DNA from: Gammaproteobacteria bacterium
Lineage (GTDB): Bacteria > Pseudomonadota > Gammaproteobacteria > Pseudomonadales > Halieaceae
Assembly: GCA_030427085.1 (NCBI GenBank)
Contig: JAUHXH010000001.1
Coordinates: 992,001-1,056,000 of the forward strand
Length of the DNA: 64,000 bases
Direction: 5' to 3'
The notes under the pieces: model-generated
Seen by the model: only the letters and a program-made list of their open reading frames with translations
Told to the model about the DNA's origin: nothing
The model's database searches: none
Part shown: piece after piece, positions 46,140-55,510 of the stretch
How the letters are laid out: each line of letters opens with the position of its first letter
Numbering within the stretch: position 1 is the stretch's first letter
Translations under genes and position numbers: made by a program

Positions 46140-48401
46140 ATGAATTCCCGAGTGGCAGATCAGGCCGGTGTTTGGCTCATTGGGGACTTACGGCTGGATC
46201 CCGAAACCCGGCGAGTTACCCGGGCCAACGACGAGCTCAATCTCACGAAGCTGTCCTACCGCATGTTGCTGGTACTCGCCGAGAGTCATCCAGCCCTCCT
46301 GGGTCACGATGAACTCATCGACCGCGTTTGGCCCGGTCGGCTGATCACACCGGAAACGTTGTCACAGCGCGTTCATTTGTTACGTCAGGCTCTTGGGGAC
46401 AGCGGCTCAACACCGCAATACATCGGCGTTGTAAGAGGTGAGGGCTATCGCTTGCTGGTGCCTGTCAGGCGCGAGACTCGGCCAGACGATTCTGTAGCGA
46501 GTACACAGGCAGAGGCCTCGGTACAAACCGCCCCCGTCGCCCCACACGCCACCTGGCTGCAGCAACGATGGTCCGCGCTGACCGCGATGATGATTGTTGC
46601 TGCACTGCTACTGTGGGTATCACTAGCCAATCGGGAACCAGGCGATGATCTACCCCAACCGCGAACATCGCCCAACGCCGTCGCCGTGCTGCCCCTGATC
46701 ACTGAAAGCGAAAACCCCGACGACCTGATTTTGGCCCAGGGCCTGGCCGACGAACTACGGGACCAGCTCGGCAGAGTACCCGGCTTACAACTCGTGGCCC
46801 GAAGCTCTGCAGTGGCAGTCAACATGGAGAGCTTTGATCCGATTCAGGTAGCCAAGCGACTTCGAGCGCGAAAACTAATCACAGGCAATTTGCATCGGGA
46901 TCCCACAGAACTGCGCATCGCCATCCAGATGATCGATGGTGTTTCCGGCTATGAGATCTGGAGTAAGAGCTATCGTCGCAGCAGCCGGGAACTTCTGGCA
47001 ATTCAACAACAAGTGGGCATCGACGTGGTAAACCAATTGCTCCCCGATTTCTCCGCAATGGAAAACCTGACGAACGCCTCCACGCTGAACGTTTCCGCCA
47101 ACGAATTGATGTTACTAGCCAGGCATTACGAGCTTGAAGTCAGGGAGCGACCAGAACTGGACCAGGCACTGTTGTCCAAATCCATTGAGCTCTATGAACA
47201 GACAGTGGCAACCGACCCCACCTGGGCGCTGGCACACACCCGACTGGGCAGAGCACTGCTCTACGCGGGAAAGGTTGACGAAGCGCGGGAGCCGATCCTG
47301 AAAGCGGTCGCCCTCAGCCCGAATCTGTCCGAAGTGCAGACGGTACTGGGTGACTATTACTGGCTGCGCCGCCTTCCCGGCAGTAAACCGGCCTGGCAAA
47401 GAGCGCTGGAACTGAATTCCAACAACGCAGATGCAATGCGCTCGCTCGCCTTCTGGTACTGGCACCAGGGAGAGGTTGAATCCACCTATGCGCTGTATCG
47501 CAAGGCACTGGAACTGGACCCCCTGTCACTTTCCCGCCATGCCGACCTGGGCAATTTCACCGGTGTCGTCGGCTTCAAAGCTCCAACACTCGAAATAGCC
47601 GCACGCGTGCTGCAAATGTTTCCCAGCGCGGACGGTCATGCACTCGCGGCCCGCCTGCATGAACTTGCAGGAGAAGTCGATACAGGAATACTCCTTACCA
47701 TGGAAGCCGCCGAACTCTCGGACGACCCGGCGTTCGACTGGCACCGTGCGGAAATGTACGCATCTCTGGGCGAAAACGAAGTAGCGCGCCAGATCGATCC
47801 TAATCCGGGATTGGGCTTACTCTACCTACTGCGCGATTACCCGGCGCTCATAGCGGTTGCAGAGGCGGTGAATAGAATTAACCCCGACGAAATTATGCCC
47901 AAGTACCTGCTCGCATTTGCCTACAACGTGAGCGGCCGTTTCGCGGACTCGATACGATTACTTCATTCCGCCGGGCTTCCGGAATCTGCTCTTTCTGACA
48001 CGCGCCGTGCGCGTGATGTTGAAGCCCTGATGACTTTGATTGATGCGCTCTACGGGACCGGCGCTCAATCAGAAGCGGACGAATTGGCTGAGTGGATAAT
48101 CGAGTTTACGCAGAATCATATGCACAACGGAGCCCTCGATTGGTGGCCGGTTGGTTATGGCAGTTGTGCCCTTGCTGCCAGGGGGCTGCATGCTGCAGCC
48201 GAGGAGTTACTGACGAAGCTCGCTACCAGCCCCCGACTGCCCTGGGTGCCATTACTGAGAGATGCACCCTGCTTCGATGCACTACAGGGCAGAGAGAGCT
48301 ACGAGTCCGTAATGAACGATATCGAGACCGAGCGAAAAAAACTCCGGGAACGGCTTGCTTTGCGACTAGTCAACGAAGCACCGACGGTGGGATTGAACTA
48401 A
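46140..48401 (+). CDS. CadC/ToxR-like membrane transcriptional regulator with TPR-like sensor
   Basis: 753 residues. Residues 10-107 are an OmpR-type winged helix (SYRMLLVLAESHPALL, DRVWPGRLITPETLSQRVH, GEGYRLLVPV). A single membrane helix follows (LTAMMIVAALLLWVSLA, about 148-165). The periplasmic part starts with a TolB-N-like segment (AVLPLITESENPDDL, then ADELRDQLGRV) and ends in many TPR-like helical repeats. Such one-component regulators sense outside signals and control nearby genes directly from the membrane. GGAG lies 7 bases before ATG 46140. The divergent secreted-protein/di-heme operon is the likely target. Confidence 0.85.
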   Translation: MNSRVADQAGVWLIGDLRLDPETRRVTRANDELNLTKLSYRMLLVLAESHPALLGHDELIDRVWPGRLITPETLSQRVHLLRQALGDSGSTPQYIGVVRGEGYRLLVPVRRETRPDDSVASTQAEASVQTAPVAPHATWLQQRWSALTAMMIVAALLLWVSLANREPGDDLPQPRTSPNAVAVLPLITESENPDDLILAQGLADELRDQLGRVPGLQLVARSSAVAVNMESFDPIQVAKRLRARKLITGNLHRDPTELRIAIQMIDGVSGYEIWSKSYRRSSRELLAIQQQVGIDVVNQLLPDFSAMENLTNASTLNVSANELMLLARHYELEVRERPELDQALLSKSIELYEQTVATDPTWALAHTRLGRALLYAGKVDEAREPILKAVALSPNLSEVQTVLGDYYWLRRLPGSKPAWQRALELNSNNADAMRSLAFWYWHQGEVESTYALYRKALELDPLSLSRHADLGNFTGVVGFKAPTLEIAARVLQMFPSADGHALAARLHELAGEVDTGILLTMEAAELSDDPAFDWHRAEMYASLGENEVARQIDPNPGLGLLYLLRDYPALIAVAEAVNRINPDEIMPKYLLAFAYNVSGRFADSIRLLHSAGLPESALSDTRRARDVEALMTLIDALYGTGAQSEADELAEWIIEFTQNHMHNGALDWWPVGYGSCALAARGLHAAAEELLTKLATSPRLPWVPLLRDAPCFDALQGRESYESVMNDIETERKKLRERLALRLVNEAPTVGLN

Positions 48402-48412
48402 TGGAGTAGAGT

Positions 48413-49003
48413 ATGAAGACAGCAGTCAACGTAGACGCTTACTTAGCCGAGGCTGGCCAGTGGCAGCCACAGATCAAAATACTCCGGGCTGTATTGCTGG
48501 ACTGCGGACTGGAAGAAACCGTCAAGTGGGGTGCACCCTGCTACGCATGGAAGGGCAAAAATGTTGTGGGTTTGGGCGCCTTCAAATCCTATCTCGGCCT
48601 CTGGTTTCACCAGGGCGCACTGCTCACCGACGATGCCGGTGTCTTGATCAACGCGCAAGAGGGAAAAACCAGAGCCCAGCGCCAGTGGCGTTTTCAGATG
48701 GATGACAAACTCGACCGCGCGCTCATCAAGCTCTATGTTGTGGAAGCAATCGACCTCGTGGAACGCGGGAGGGCAGTTGCGCCCGAACGTAACAAAGCGC
48801 TGGCGTTGCCCACAGAGTTAACTCAGGCGCTGGCCAGAGACAAAGTTGCCAAGGAGGCGTTCAAGGCACTATCGCCAGGCAAGCAGCGCGAATACGCAGA
48901 ACACATTGGCAGCGCCAAACAGGAGGGTACGCGCCTACGCAGGCTGGAGAAGGCTTTGCCGATGATCCTGGCGGGCGTGGGACTGAATGACAAGTATCGC
49001 TGA
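48413..49003 (+). CDS. YdeI/DUF1801 family protein
   Basis: 196 residues. The first 110 follow the DUF1801 pattern (LRAVLLDCGLEETVKWGAPCYAW, then YLGLWFHQGALL) and the C-terminal half fits YdeI (KALALPTELTQAL, then SPGKQREYAEHIGSAKQEGTR). GGAG lies 6 bases before the ATG, 11 bases after the CadC-like gene. The family is widespread and its function unclear; it may be a small stress-linked protein. Good family match, no reaction. Confidence 0.8.
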   Translation: MKTAVNVDAYLAEAGQWQPQIKILRAVLLDCGLEETVKWGAPCYAWKGKNVVGLGAFKSYLGLWFHQGALLTDDAGVLINAQEGKTRAQRQWRFQMDDKLDRALIKLYVVEAIDLVERGRAVAPERNKALALPTELTQALARDKVAKEAFKALSPGKQREYAEHIGSAKQEGTRLRRLEKALPMILAGVGLNDKYR

Positions 49004-49031
49004 TGTGGTGCTAGCGATCCGTCCCAATACG

Positions 49032-49065
49032 AAAAAACCCTCGGACCTTGCGGAACGAGGGTTTT
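49032..49065 (-). terminator. Second, duplicated terminator hairpin
   Basis: AAAACCCTCG (49034-49043) and CGAGGGTTTT (49056-49065) form a 10-bp stem with T residues after it on the minus strand. It is the duplicate of the terminator at 49146, here after a tRNA stub. It may still stop transcription coming from the tRNA side. Confidence 0.75.
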
Positions 49066-49145
49066 GTTTGGTGGAGCTAAGCGGGATCGGACGGGCCGGC
49101 CATCCGGCGCTGACCGCAGGTCTGCGGTTCGCCTGCCCAAATACG

Positions 49146-49179
49146 AAAAAACCCTCGGACCTTGCGGAACGAGGGTTTT
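49146..49179 (-). terminator. Intrinsic terminator of tRNA-Ala
   Basis: The same 10-bp stem (AAAACCCTCG/CGAGGGTTTT) lies just 3 bases past the tRNA 3' end on the minus strand and is followed by T residues. It is a clear Rho-independent terminator. Confidence 0.92.
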
Positions 49180-49182
49180 GTT

Positions 49183-49258
49183 TGGTGGAGCTAAGCGGGA
49201 TCGAACCGCTGACCTCAACACTGCCAGTGTTGCGCTCTCCCAGCTGAGCTATAGCCCC
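49183..49258 (-). tRNA. tRNA-Ala, anticodon GGC
   Basis: 76 bases including an encoded CCA. The acceptor arms GGGGCTA and TAGCTCC pair with one G-T pair. D-loop TAGCTCAGCTGGGAGAGC, anticodon loop with GGC in CTGGCAG, and T-arm GCGGTTCGATCCCGC are all standard. It reads GCC and GCU alanine codons. Confidence 0.97.
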
Positions 49259-49351
49259 AGAAATCTGGATTTCGCCTCTAAGCCTTTGAGTGGGAACGTA
49301 TTTTTCTACGCCCAGCGGCCCGAGAAGGTGCGCATTTTAGATAGGGGGCCG

Positions 49352-49912
49352 CTAGGTGTCAAGGGCTTTTGTAATGCCGCTTTTGAAATGAGGCTGCGCT
49401 AGTGCCAGGGTCGCGGCCAGTTTCTCGCCGGCCTTTTCCTCTTCGCCCTTTTCCTTCAGCGCATGATGCAATGCCGGGCCCTCGCGGGGTGTCACCGTCT
49501 GCGGGCGCAGGGGTTCGTTACAGGCACTGCAACACATCACCGGCTGGGTTACCTCGCCGCAACTGTGCACATACTCAAGCGGCACGCCCTCTTCCCCCGC
49601 CATCCATTCGTCACCCCAGCGGGACAGAGTCAGCAGCACGGGGTACAGGCCAAGTCCCTTTCTGGTCAGGCGATACTCGTGGCGAAGCGGCTTTTCCTGA
49701 TAAGGCACCCGGGTCAACACACCCTGCTCCACCAGTTTGCCCAAACGCTCTGAGAGGCGATGGCGAGTGATACCGAGTTGTTTTTGAAATTCATCGAAGC
49801 GACGTGTGCCGAGGAAGGCGTCGCGCAATATCAGTAAGGTCCAGCGCTCACCCACCACCGACAGGGCCCTGGCCACTGAACAAACCTGTTGATCGATATT
49901 ATCCCAGCGCAT
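49352..49912 (-). CDS. HxlR-family transcriptional regulator
   Basis: 186 residues. The winged helix of the HxlR family is clear: VCSVARALSVVGERWTLLILRDAF, then RRFDEFQKQLGITRHRLSERLGKL and LTRVPYQEKPLRHEYRLT. The start carries the family Cys in QQVCSVA that some members use for redox or electrophile sensing. After the core there is a Cys-rich tail, HSCGEV and CCSACNE, that could bind zinc. Target genes are unknown; HxlR regulators usually control a nearby detoxification gene, but none stands out here. Confidence 0.9.
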   Translation of the reverse strand: MRWDNIDQQVCSVARALSVVGERWTLLILRDAFLGTRRFDEFQKQLGITRHRLSERLGKLVEQGVLTRVPYQEKPLRHEYRLTRKGLGLYPVLLTLSRWGDEWMAGEEGVPLEYVHSCGEVTQPVMCCSACNEPLRPQTVTPREGPALHHALKEKGEEEKAGEKLAATLALAQPHFKSGITKALDT

Positions 49913-50019
49913 GCCGTATCCCTCATGTAGATCCCGGCAAGCATAGCGAGTTAGTGATCGTTTTGGAACTTAATATGTCGCCAACCGCTACGCTTCGCCG
50001 TATCCAGCCGGATTGAGGG

Positions 50020-51414
50020 TCAGCACTCGATGATGCTCACGGGGACTTCCAGCACATTCACCGCCAGGCCACCCCGCGCTGTTTCCTTGTACTTATCCTG
50101 CATGTCGCGACCGGTATCGCGCATGGTTTTGATCACCTGATCGAGGGAAACATAATGCTCGCCATCGCCTCGCAGCGCCATGCGGGCTGCACTGATGGCT
50201 TTGATCGACGCCATAGCGTTGCGCTCGATGCAGGGCACCTGGACCAACCCCCCAATAGGATCACAGGTAAGGCCAAGATTGTGCTCCATGGCAATTTCCG
50301 CGGCATTTTCCACCTGCGCTGGTGTACCGCCCAGGGCGTCCGCCAACGCACCTGCGGCCATCGAGCACGCCGAACCCACTTCGCCCTGGCACCCAACTTC
50401 GGCACCGGAAATAGAGGCATTGATTTTGTAGAGAATTCCAATGGCTGCCGCAGTGAGCAGAAAGCGGCCGATATCAGACTCACTGGCGCCTTCACAGTGC
50501 CGCAGATAGTATTTCAGTACGGCTGGAATAATACCCGCTGCACCGTTGGTGGGAGCGGTCACAATACGGCCACCAGCCGCATTTTCCTCATTGACGGCCA
50601 ATGCATAGAGCGTCACCCAATCCATCACGTTAAGTGGGTCGCTATTGCTGTTTTCGCGCTTTAATTGCCGATACAACTGTGCCGCTCGACGTTTTACTTT
50701 CAATCCGCCGGGCATAATGCCTTCGGTGTGGCAGCCGCGGTCGATACAGGCATCCATCACCCGCCACAGCTCCATCAAACCTTCACGGATGTCGGCCTCA
50801 CTGCGCCAGGACTTCTCGTTTTCCAGCATCAAACGGCTGATGGACAGCCCGCTTTCGCGGCACTGCTGGAGCAGTTCAGCGGCACTGCTAAAGGGGTAAG
50901 GCACCGGTGTCGGGTCGTCCACAATCACCTGCCCGTCCGCAGCTTCCTCATCAACAACAAAGCCGCCACCCACCGAGTAAAATACGCGTTTACCCAACTC
51001 GTTGCCCGCGCTGTCAAAGGCGGTGAAACGCATCCCGTTGGAGTGGAACGGGAGGGACTCCTGACGGTGCATGATCAGGTCATCCCGATAGCTGAAATCG
51101 ATCTCGCGCTGCCCTACCAGCATCAGCTTGCCGCCTTCACGGACCGCGCTCACCCTATCGGCGATACCGTCCACATCCACGCCTTCGGGGGTTTCCCCTG
51201 CCAGACCGAGAATAACGGCCTTGGGCGAACCGTGACCGGCACCGGTTGCGCCGAGCGACCCGTAGAGTTCAGCAGTAACCCGCGTACAGGACGTAAGCTC
51301 GCCACTCTCTTCCAGACCCAATGCAAACTGCCGTGCAGCGTTCATCGGCCCCACTGTATGGGAGCTCGAAGGGCCGATACCAACCTTGAAAATATCGAAA
51401 ATACTGATGGCCAT
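50020..51414 (-). CDS. sdaA: L-serine ammonia-lyase (L-serine dehydratase)
   Basis: About 464 residues from ATG 51414, with GGAGG 5 bases upstream; the longest frame to 51573 overlaps the preceding gene. The start [22 protein letters not shown] is the hallmark of the beta part of the iron-sulfur serine dehydratase. Cluster Cys residues lie in the C-terminal half ([11 protein letters not shown] and [14 protein letters not shown]). It converts serine to pyruvate and ammonia. It follows gltX and a GST-like gene on the same strand, 13 bases behind the latter. Confidence 0.94.
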   Translation of the reverse strand: MAISIFDIFKVGIGPSSSHTVGPMNAARQFALGLEESGELTSCTRVTAELYGSLGATGAGHGSPKAVILGLAGETPEGVDVDGIADRVSAVREGGKLMLVGQREIDFSYRDDLIMHRQESLPFHSNGMRFTAFDSAGNELGKRVFYSVGGGFVVDEEAADGQVIVDDPTPVPYPFSSAAELLQQCRESGLSISRLMLENEKSWRSEADIREGLMELWRVMDACIDRGCHTEGIMPGGLKVKRRAAQLYRQLKRENSNSDPLNVMDWVTLYALAVNEENAAGGRIVTAPTNGAAGIIPAVLKYYLRHCEGASESDIGRFLLTAAAIGILYKINASISGAEVGCQGEVGSACSMAAGALADALGGTPAQVENAAEIAMEHNLGLTCDPIGGLVQVPCIERNAMASIKAISAARMALRGDGEHYVSLDQVIKTMRDTGRDMQDKYKETARGGLAVNVLEVPVSIIEC

Positions 51415-51427
51415 GACTGCCTCCAGT

Positions 51428-52180
51428 TCAGGTCCCGTAGTGGGCCTGAAGGTGCGCGATAATGCGTTCGGATTCGAACAGGGCTTCTTCGGTGTTGGGA
51501 TCGAACAGGAAAGGAATGGAGACCTTGCCGTGCTCCTGCTGCAGGAGACGCCGGTTGGCAACTTTGCCCTCACTCACAATACCCAGGGCATTGCGAACAC
51601 CGGGCAACAGCCAGTCCCGCCAGTCGCTGCGGCCACAACTACGCAAAATGTAGGGTATTTCCAGCGCGCCGAGCACTTCCCGTACCGGACGAGCGTAGGG
51701 GCTGCCTTCAAAACTGTACAGCTCCAGCAATTCACCCGGCAACTTACCGGTGCGGGCTCGCTGGGGCCGAGTACTGCGGGGGGCACTGGCGAGTGATGAA
51801 CCCAGTTTTTGCAATGGCCCAACCCGCCACTTCAGGGGCAGCCCGCCCTTGCCATATTCCTCGTACAGATAGGCCACGATATCCATCGACTCATAGAGCG
51901 CCTTACCGGTATTCAGGTCCAGCAAGTAGGGGAACTGGGCCTTGCCTCCCGCCTCAACCACCTGTGGACGAAAGCGTTCACCACCCTTCGGGCAGGGCAG
52001 TATCAGTACGTCCAGATCCAGCTCCGTGATCGCTTCGCGTACCAGTCGGCAATACGGGCAGTTTTCAATATCGTACAGGCGCGGCAAGTGCGCTGGCTGT
52101 TCGTCCCTGGGCTGCGAATTGATACCGGATACACCGCGCAGCGTTGTGGTTAGCAATGAGGTGGGGAAGTTGCTGCCCAT
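51428..52180 (-). CDS. Protein with two tandem GST N-terminal (thioredoxin-like) domains
   Basis: 250 residues. Two copies of the glutathione S-transferase N-domain follow each other. The first ([16 protein letters not shown], then FPYLLD and [11 protein letters not shown]) keeps a glutaredoxin-like CPYC. The second ([17 protein letters not shown], then IPFLFD and ESERIIAHL) has SPYA, with both Cys replaced. No C-terminal helical GST domain is present. It may bind glutathione or act as a thiol oxidoreductase. It starts 5 bases after gltX and ends 13 before sdaA, so all three are in one operon. Confidence 0.85.
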   Translation of the reverse strand: MGSNFPTSLLTTTLRGVSGINSQPRDEQPAHLPRLYDIENCPYCRLVREAITELDLDVLILPCPKGGERFRPQVVEAGGKAQFPYLLDLNTGKALYESMDIVAYLYEEYGKGGLPLKWRVGPLQKLGSSLASAPRSTRPQRARTGKLPGELLELYSFEGSPYARPVREVLGALEIPYILRSCGRSDWRDWLLPGVRNALGIVSEGKVANRRLLQQEHGKVSIPFLFDPNTEEALFESERIIAHLQAHYGT

Positions 52181-52185
52181 AATAA

Positions 52186-53682
52186 TCAGCCCTGTTCCCG
52201 ATCCAGTTGCTGGTATTCCTTTTCAAGCCGTTTTATTGCCTTTTTCGAAACGCCACCCAACACTTCGATTGCCTCGCGCAGGCGCGCGCGGGTCATGTCC
52301 GGCCCCAGCAATTCCATAGCATCGACCACCGAAAATGAAGCCGCCGAACCGGACACCGCAATAAACAGCGGGGCCAGGAAGTCCTTGATTTTGACGTCCA
52401 GCGCATCGGCAAGGCCTTTCATATCCGCCCAGATGCCATCTCGCTGCCACTGGGAGCGAGCCTCGAGTCGCCACAACGCAAACTGGAGATTGCGTACCAC
52501 CTCGGCTTGTTCACCTTTCACCCCCGCAAAGCTTTCTGCTGAGGCGGGTAAACTGCCCGATACCAGGAAAGCCGTCAGCGGCGCGAAGTCCGACAGGGTT
52601 TCCATACGCTTCTGGACATGCGGCAGCACACGCTTGAGGTTTTCGGCGTTGTAGGCCCAGGCCACCATCCGCGCGGCAAGTTGATCGGTATCGAGGTCTT
52701 CGCGCAACCACAGGCCGTTCAACCAGCGCAGTTTTTCCACATCGAAAATCGGGCCACCGAGTGAAATACGCTGCACATCGAAGTGCTCCAGCATCTGTGC
52801 CAGCGAGAACTTCTCGGATTCATCGGGCATCGACCAACCCATGCGCCCCAAATAATTGAGCAGCGCTTCCGGCAGGAAGCCCATGCGCTGGTAGTAAAGA
52901 ATACTGGTGGGATTTTTGCGCTTGGACAATTTGCTCTTGTCCGGGTTGCGCAGCAGGGGCAGATGGCAAAGCACCGGCATGTCCCAACCAAAATATTCGT
53001 AGAGCAGTTTGTGTTTGGGTGCGGAATTGATCCACTCCTCGCCGCGCAGCACATGGGTGATGCCCATCAGATGATCGTCGACCACGTTGGCAAGGTGGTA
53101 TGTAGGCATACCGTCGGATTTCAGCAGGATCTGGGCATCCACCATGCTCCAGTCCAGTTCGATATCCCCGCGCAGCAGGTCATTGACCACACAGGCGCCC
53201 TCTTCGTCCGGCACCATCATGCGGATCACGCTCGGGGCACCCTCGGCGGCCCGCCGAGCGACTTCTTCTTCGGGCAGCGCGAGATCAACCGGCTTCAAGG
53301 CTGTGCTATTTCCGGCAGCACGGCGTGCTTCGCGCAATTCATTGAGTTCTTCCGGCGTGCGGTAGCAAACGAAAGCCTTGCCCTCATCCACTAGCTGTTG
53401 GGCATACTGCCCATAGATTTCCATCCGCTCGCTCTGGCGATACGGGCCGTGGGGGCCTCCCACGTCAGGGCCTTCATCCCAATCCAGACCCAGCCACCGC
53501 AGCGAGTCGAGAATGGCCTGCTCCGATTCCGGGGTGCTGCGGGTCTGGTCGGTGTCTTCAATACGCAGCACGAACTGTCCGCCGTGGGCCCGCGCAAAGC
53601 AGAGATTGAACAGGGCGATATACGCGGTGCCGACATGGGGGTCGCCGGTGGGCGACGGCGCAATTCGAGTGCGAACGGTCAT
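52186..53682 (-). CDS. gltX: Glutamate-tRNA ligase
   Basis: 498 residues, normal length. The class I HIGH-like motif is [12 protein letters not shown] and the KMSKS-like motif [15 protein letters not shown] and [19 protein letters not shown] are the usual glutamyl-tRNA synthetase signatures, and [19 protein letters not shown] holds the substrate pocket. It charges tRNA-Glu. It heads the gltX - GST-like - sdaA row. The start is ATG 53682 without a clear ribosome site. Confidence 0.97.
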   Translation of the reverse strand: MTVRTRIAPSPTGDPHVGTAYIALFNLCFARAHGGQFVLRIEDTDQTRSTPESEQAILDSLRWLGLDWDEGPDVGGPHGPYRQSERMEIYGQYAQQLVDEGKAFVCYRTPEELNELREARRAAGNSTALKPVDLALPEEEVARRAAEGAPSVIRMMVPDEEGACVVNDLLRGDIELDWSMVDAQILLKSDGMPTYHLANVVDDHLMGITHVLRGEEWINSAPKHKLLYEYFGWDMPVLCHLPLLRNPDKSKLSKRKNPTSILYYQRMGFLPEALLNYLGRMGWSMPDESEKFSLAQMLEHFDVQRISLGGPIFDVEKLRWLNGLWLREDLDTDQLAARMVAWAYNAENLKRVLPHVQKRMETLSDFAPLTAFLVSGSLPASAESFAGVKGEQAEVVRNLQFALWRLEARSQWQRDGIWADMKGLADALDVKIKDFLAPLFIAVSGSAASFSVVDAMELLGPDMTRARLREAIEVLGGVSKKAIKRLEKEYQQLDREQG

Positions 53683-53765
53683 AGCAAAACAGGCTCGTGT
53701 GCAGGGTGGCTAAAGAGCGCGAATTATACGGGCTGGCAGGGCCAGTTGCGAGCAAGCCGGCCAGT

Positions 53766-54080
53766 TCAGTAGCCAGCCGGAACGACTTCCCAATCGGGGT
53801 CGGCAAACTCCCCCACGAGGCGAATGTCTACGTAGGGCGCCTGCCCGGCAATGATTGACTTCACCCGCTCATCTGGCTTGCCCTCCATGGCGTCACGCGC
53901 TGATTTCGATTCCCAACTGGCAATGGCCAGGAGCACATCCGGCCGATCCAGGCTACGGTGTAAACGTGTGCCTCTCGCACCCGGAGCCTGCTGAATCAGT
54001 TTACTGGCTTCTATCCAGGCCTCTGCGTACTGTTCCGCGCTGTGCCCGGGCTTGATGTGAACCTCGAAGAGATAGATCAC
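53766..54080 (-). CDS. Antibiotic biosynthesis monooxygenase (ABM) fold protein
   Basis: 104 residues. The ferredoxin-like ABM pattern is seen: YLFEVHIKPGHSAEQYAEAW, then PGARGTRLHRSLDRPDVLLAIASWES, then a C-terminal strand (VDIRLVGEF). The family includes cofactor-free monooxygenases and heme-degrading enzymes. The start ATG overlaps the truC stop as ATGA, so the two are translated together. No substrate clue. Confidence 0.82.
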   Translation of the reverse strand: MIYLFEVHIKPGHSAEQYAEAWIEASKLIQQAPGARGTRLHRSLDRPDVLLAIASWESKSARDAMEGKPDERVKSIIAGQAPYVDIRLVGEFADPDWEVVPAGY

Positions 54081-54835
54081 GGTGTATCTCCTGCTATCCG
54101 GGTTGGAGGAGGTGGCCAGCCAAGGCGCTTCACCACGGATTCAAAACTACCTTCCAGCGGTGCGCAGATGTCCAGCCGCTCACTGCTCAGGGGGCAGTCC
54201 AGGGTCATTCGCCAGGCATGCAGTAACAACCGCGGCGCCGCCAGTTCCTCGGCAAAGTAACGATTATGGACCGACTTGCCATACTTGGGGCAGCCGATGA
54301 TCGGGTGTGAAATATGTTTGAAGTGCCGCCGGATCTGGTGTTTGCGGCCCGTGAGCAACTGGGCGCACACCAGTGAGTAACGACTGGTAGGGTAGCGATC
54401 AACGTAAACCGGCAATTCCACGGTGGCCAGGCGGCGATAGCGTGTGGTTGCAGCCTGCGCTGGCTTGTCTACTTTCGCTTTGCCCTTGCGACGGAAATCG
54501 TCAATCGGACGCAGCGGGTAGTCAATCTCCCCACTTTCATCGCAGTGACCACGACACACCAGCAGATACTCTTTGGTGGCGTGGTTTTCCTCCATCTGGG
54601 CCTGAATATTCGCAGCGTATTGCGGTGTCAGCGCAAACACTATCAACCCGGAAGTCGGTTTATCGAGACGGTGCACCGGATAAATGTGCTGCCCCAATTG
54701 ATTACGCAGTTCCTGCAGCAAGAAGCGGGTTTCTCCTGCATCGATATTTGAACGATGCACCAACATGCCCGCCGGCTTGTGAACAGCCACCAGCGCCTCG
54801 CTCTGGTACAAAATGGTCAGGGGCTCACCGTGCAT
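54077..54835 (-). CDS. truC: tRNA pseudouridine synthase, RluA family (TruC-like)
   Basis: About 252 residues from ATG 54835, with GAGGG 7 bases upstream; the longest frame to 54961 runs into the opposite gene. The RluA catalytic motif HRLDKPTSG with the active Asp is clear, along with LLTGRKHQIRRHF and LLLHAWRMTL. The short size and lack of an S4 domain fit TruC, which modifies U65 of tRNA, more than RluA-D. The stop overlaps the ABM gene start. Confidence 0.9.
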   Translation of the reverse strand: MHGEPLTILYQSEALVAVHKPAGMLVHRSNIDAGETRFLLQELRNQLGQHIYPVHRLDKPTSGLIVFALTPQYAANIQAQMEENHATKEYLLVCRGHCDESGEIDYPLRPIDDFRRKGKAKVDKPAQAATTRYRRLATVELPVYVDRYPTSRYSLVCAQLLTGRKHQIRRHFKHISHPIIGCPKYGKSVHNRYFAEELAAPRLLLHAWRMTLDCPLSSERLDICAPLEGSFESVVKRLGWPPPPTRIAGDTP

Positions 54836-54907
54836 GAACAGTCCCTCGGGGTGACCGCATAGCATACAATAAAGGCGCTGTTGCCGAACTGACCGAGGAG
54901 TCGTGCC

Positions 54908-55492
54908 GTGCAATTTCACCCCCTGCTCACCACCGGTGTCGTCCTGTGGATTCTGACCCACCTGTTCCCCGCGTTCATGCCCTCTGCCCGTGGCCGGGTT
55001 ATCAAGCGAATTGGAGAGCCTGCTTACAAGGGTTTGTTTTCGCTACTGATTCTCGCCTCGCTCGCCATGATTGTGTTTGGCTGGCGTCAGGCAGCTCCAT
55101 CCGGCCTGTATGCCACGCCACCAGAATTGACGATTCCGGCAATCGTACTGGTTGTGTTGGGAATTGCGCTGACGGTGGCCGCCTCTCTACCAACTCGTCT
55201 ACGACGAGTGATACGGCATCCGCAACTCACCGGCGTGTTGTTCTGGGCTACGGGCCACTTGTTGCTAAACGGTGACAGCCGCGCCCTCATCCTGTTTGGG
55301 GGTATGGCGTTGTGGAGTGTGCTGGCAATTGCAGGCAGCAATCGGCGCGACGGTGCCTGGCAGCGGCCCACTCAACCACCACTGGTACGCGAAGCCTTGC
55401 TGTTCACTGTTGCAGTTGTGGTGGTTACAGGCCTGGTGGCGATTCACCCCTGGTTGAGCGGCGTCTCGATTACCGGCTACTTCGGACGGTGA
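54908..55492 (+). CDS. NnrU family integral membrane protein
   Basis: 194 residues. About six membrane segments; the start (HPLLTTGVVLWILTHLFPAF) and RRVIRHPQLTGVLFWATGHLLLNGD are the NnrU signature. The start is GTG 54908, with GAGGAG 7 bases upstream. NnrU proteins appear in denitrifiers and in many aerobes, and relate to isoprenylcysteine-type membrane proteins; their role is unclear. Divergent from truC. Confidence 0.88.
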   Translation: MQFHPLLTTGVVLWILTHLFPAFMPSARGRVIKRIGEPAYKGLFSLLILASLAMIVFGWRQAAPSGLYATPPELTIPAIVLVVLGIALTVAASLPTRLRRVIRHPQLTGVLFWATGHLLLNGDSRALILFGGMALWSVLAIAGSNRRDGAWQRPTQPPLVREALLFTVAVVVVTGLVAIHPWLSGVSITGYFGR

Positions 55493-55510
55493 GTTCGTTC
55501 CAACTCCTCG

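Larger units (their letters stand above)
49026..49203. repeat. 64-bp direct repeat covering a terminator and the 3' end of tRNA-Ala
   Basis: Bases 49026-49089 and 49140-49203 are identical, offset by 114. Each copy holds a full terminator hairpin and the last 21 bases of the tRNA-Ala gene. Only the second copy joins the complete tRNA; the first copy carries a stub. The 50 bases between the copies include a perfect ACCGCAG-GT-CTGCGGT hairpin. This points to an old duplication or recombination at the tRNA end. Confidence 0.85.

Noticed and set aside
48823-49221. 132-codon minus-strand frame with a repeated LAPPNKTLVPQGPRVFSY segment
   Set aside because: It runs through the tRNA-Ala 3' end, both terminators and the 64-bp repeat; the repeat in the protein is only the DNA duplication.
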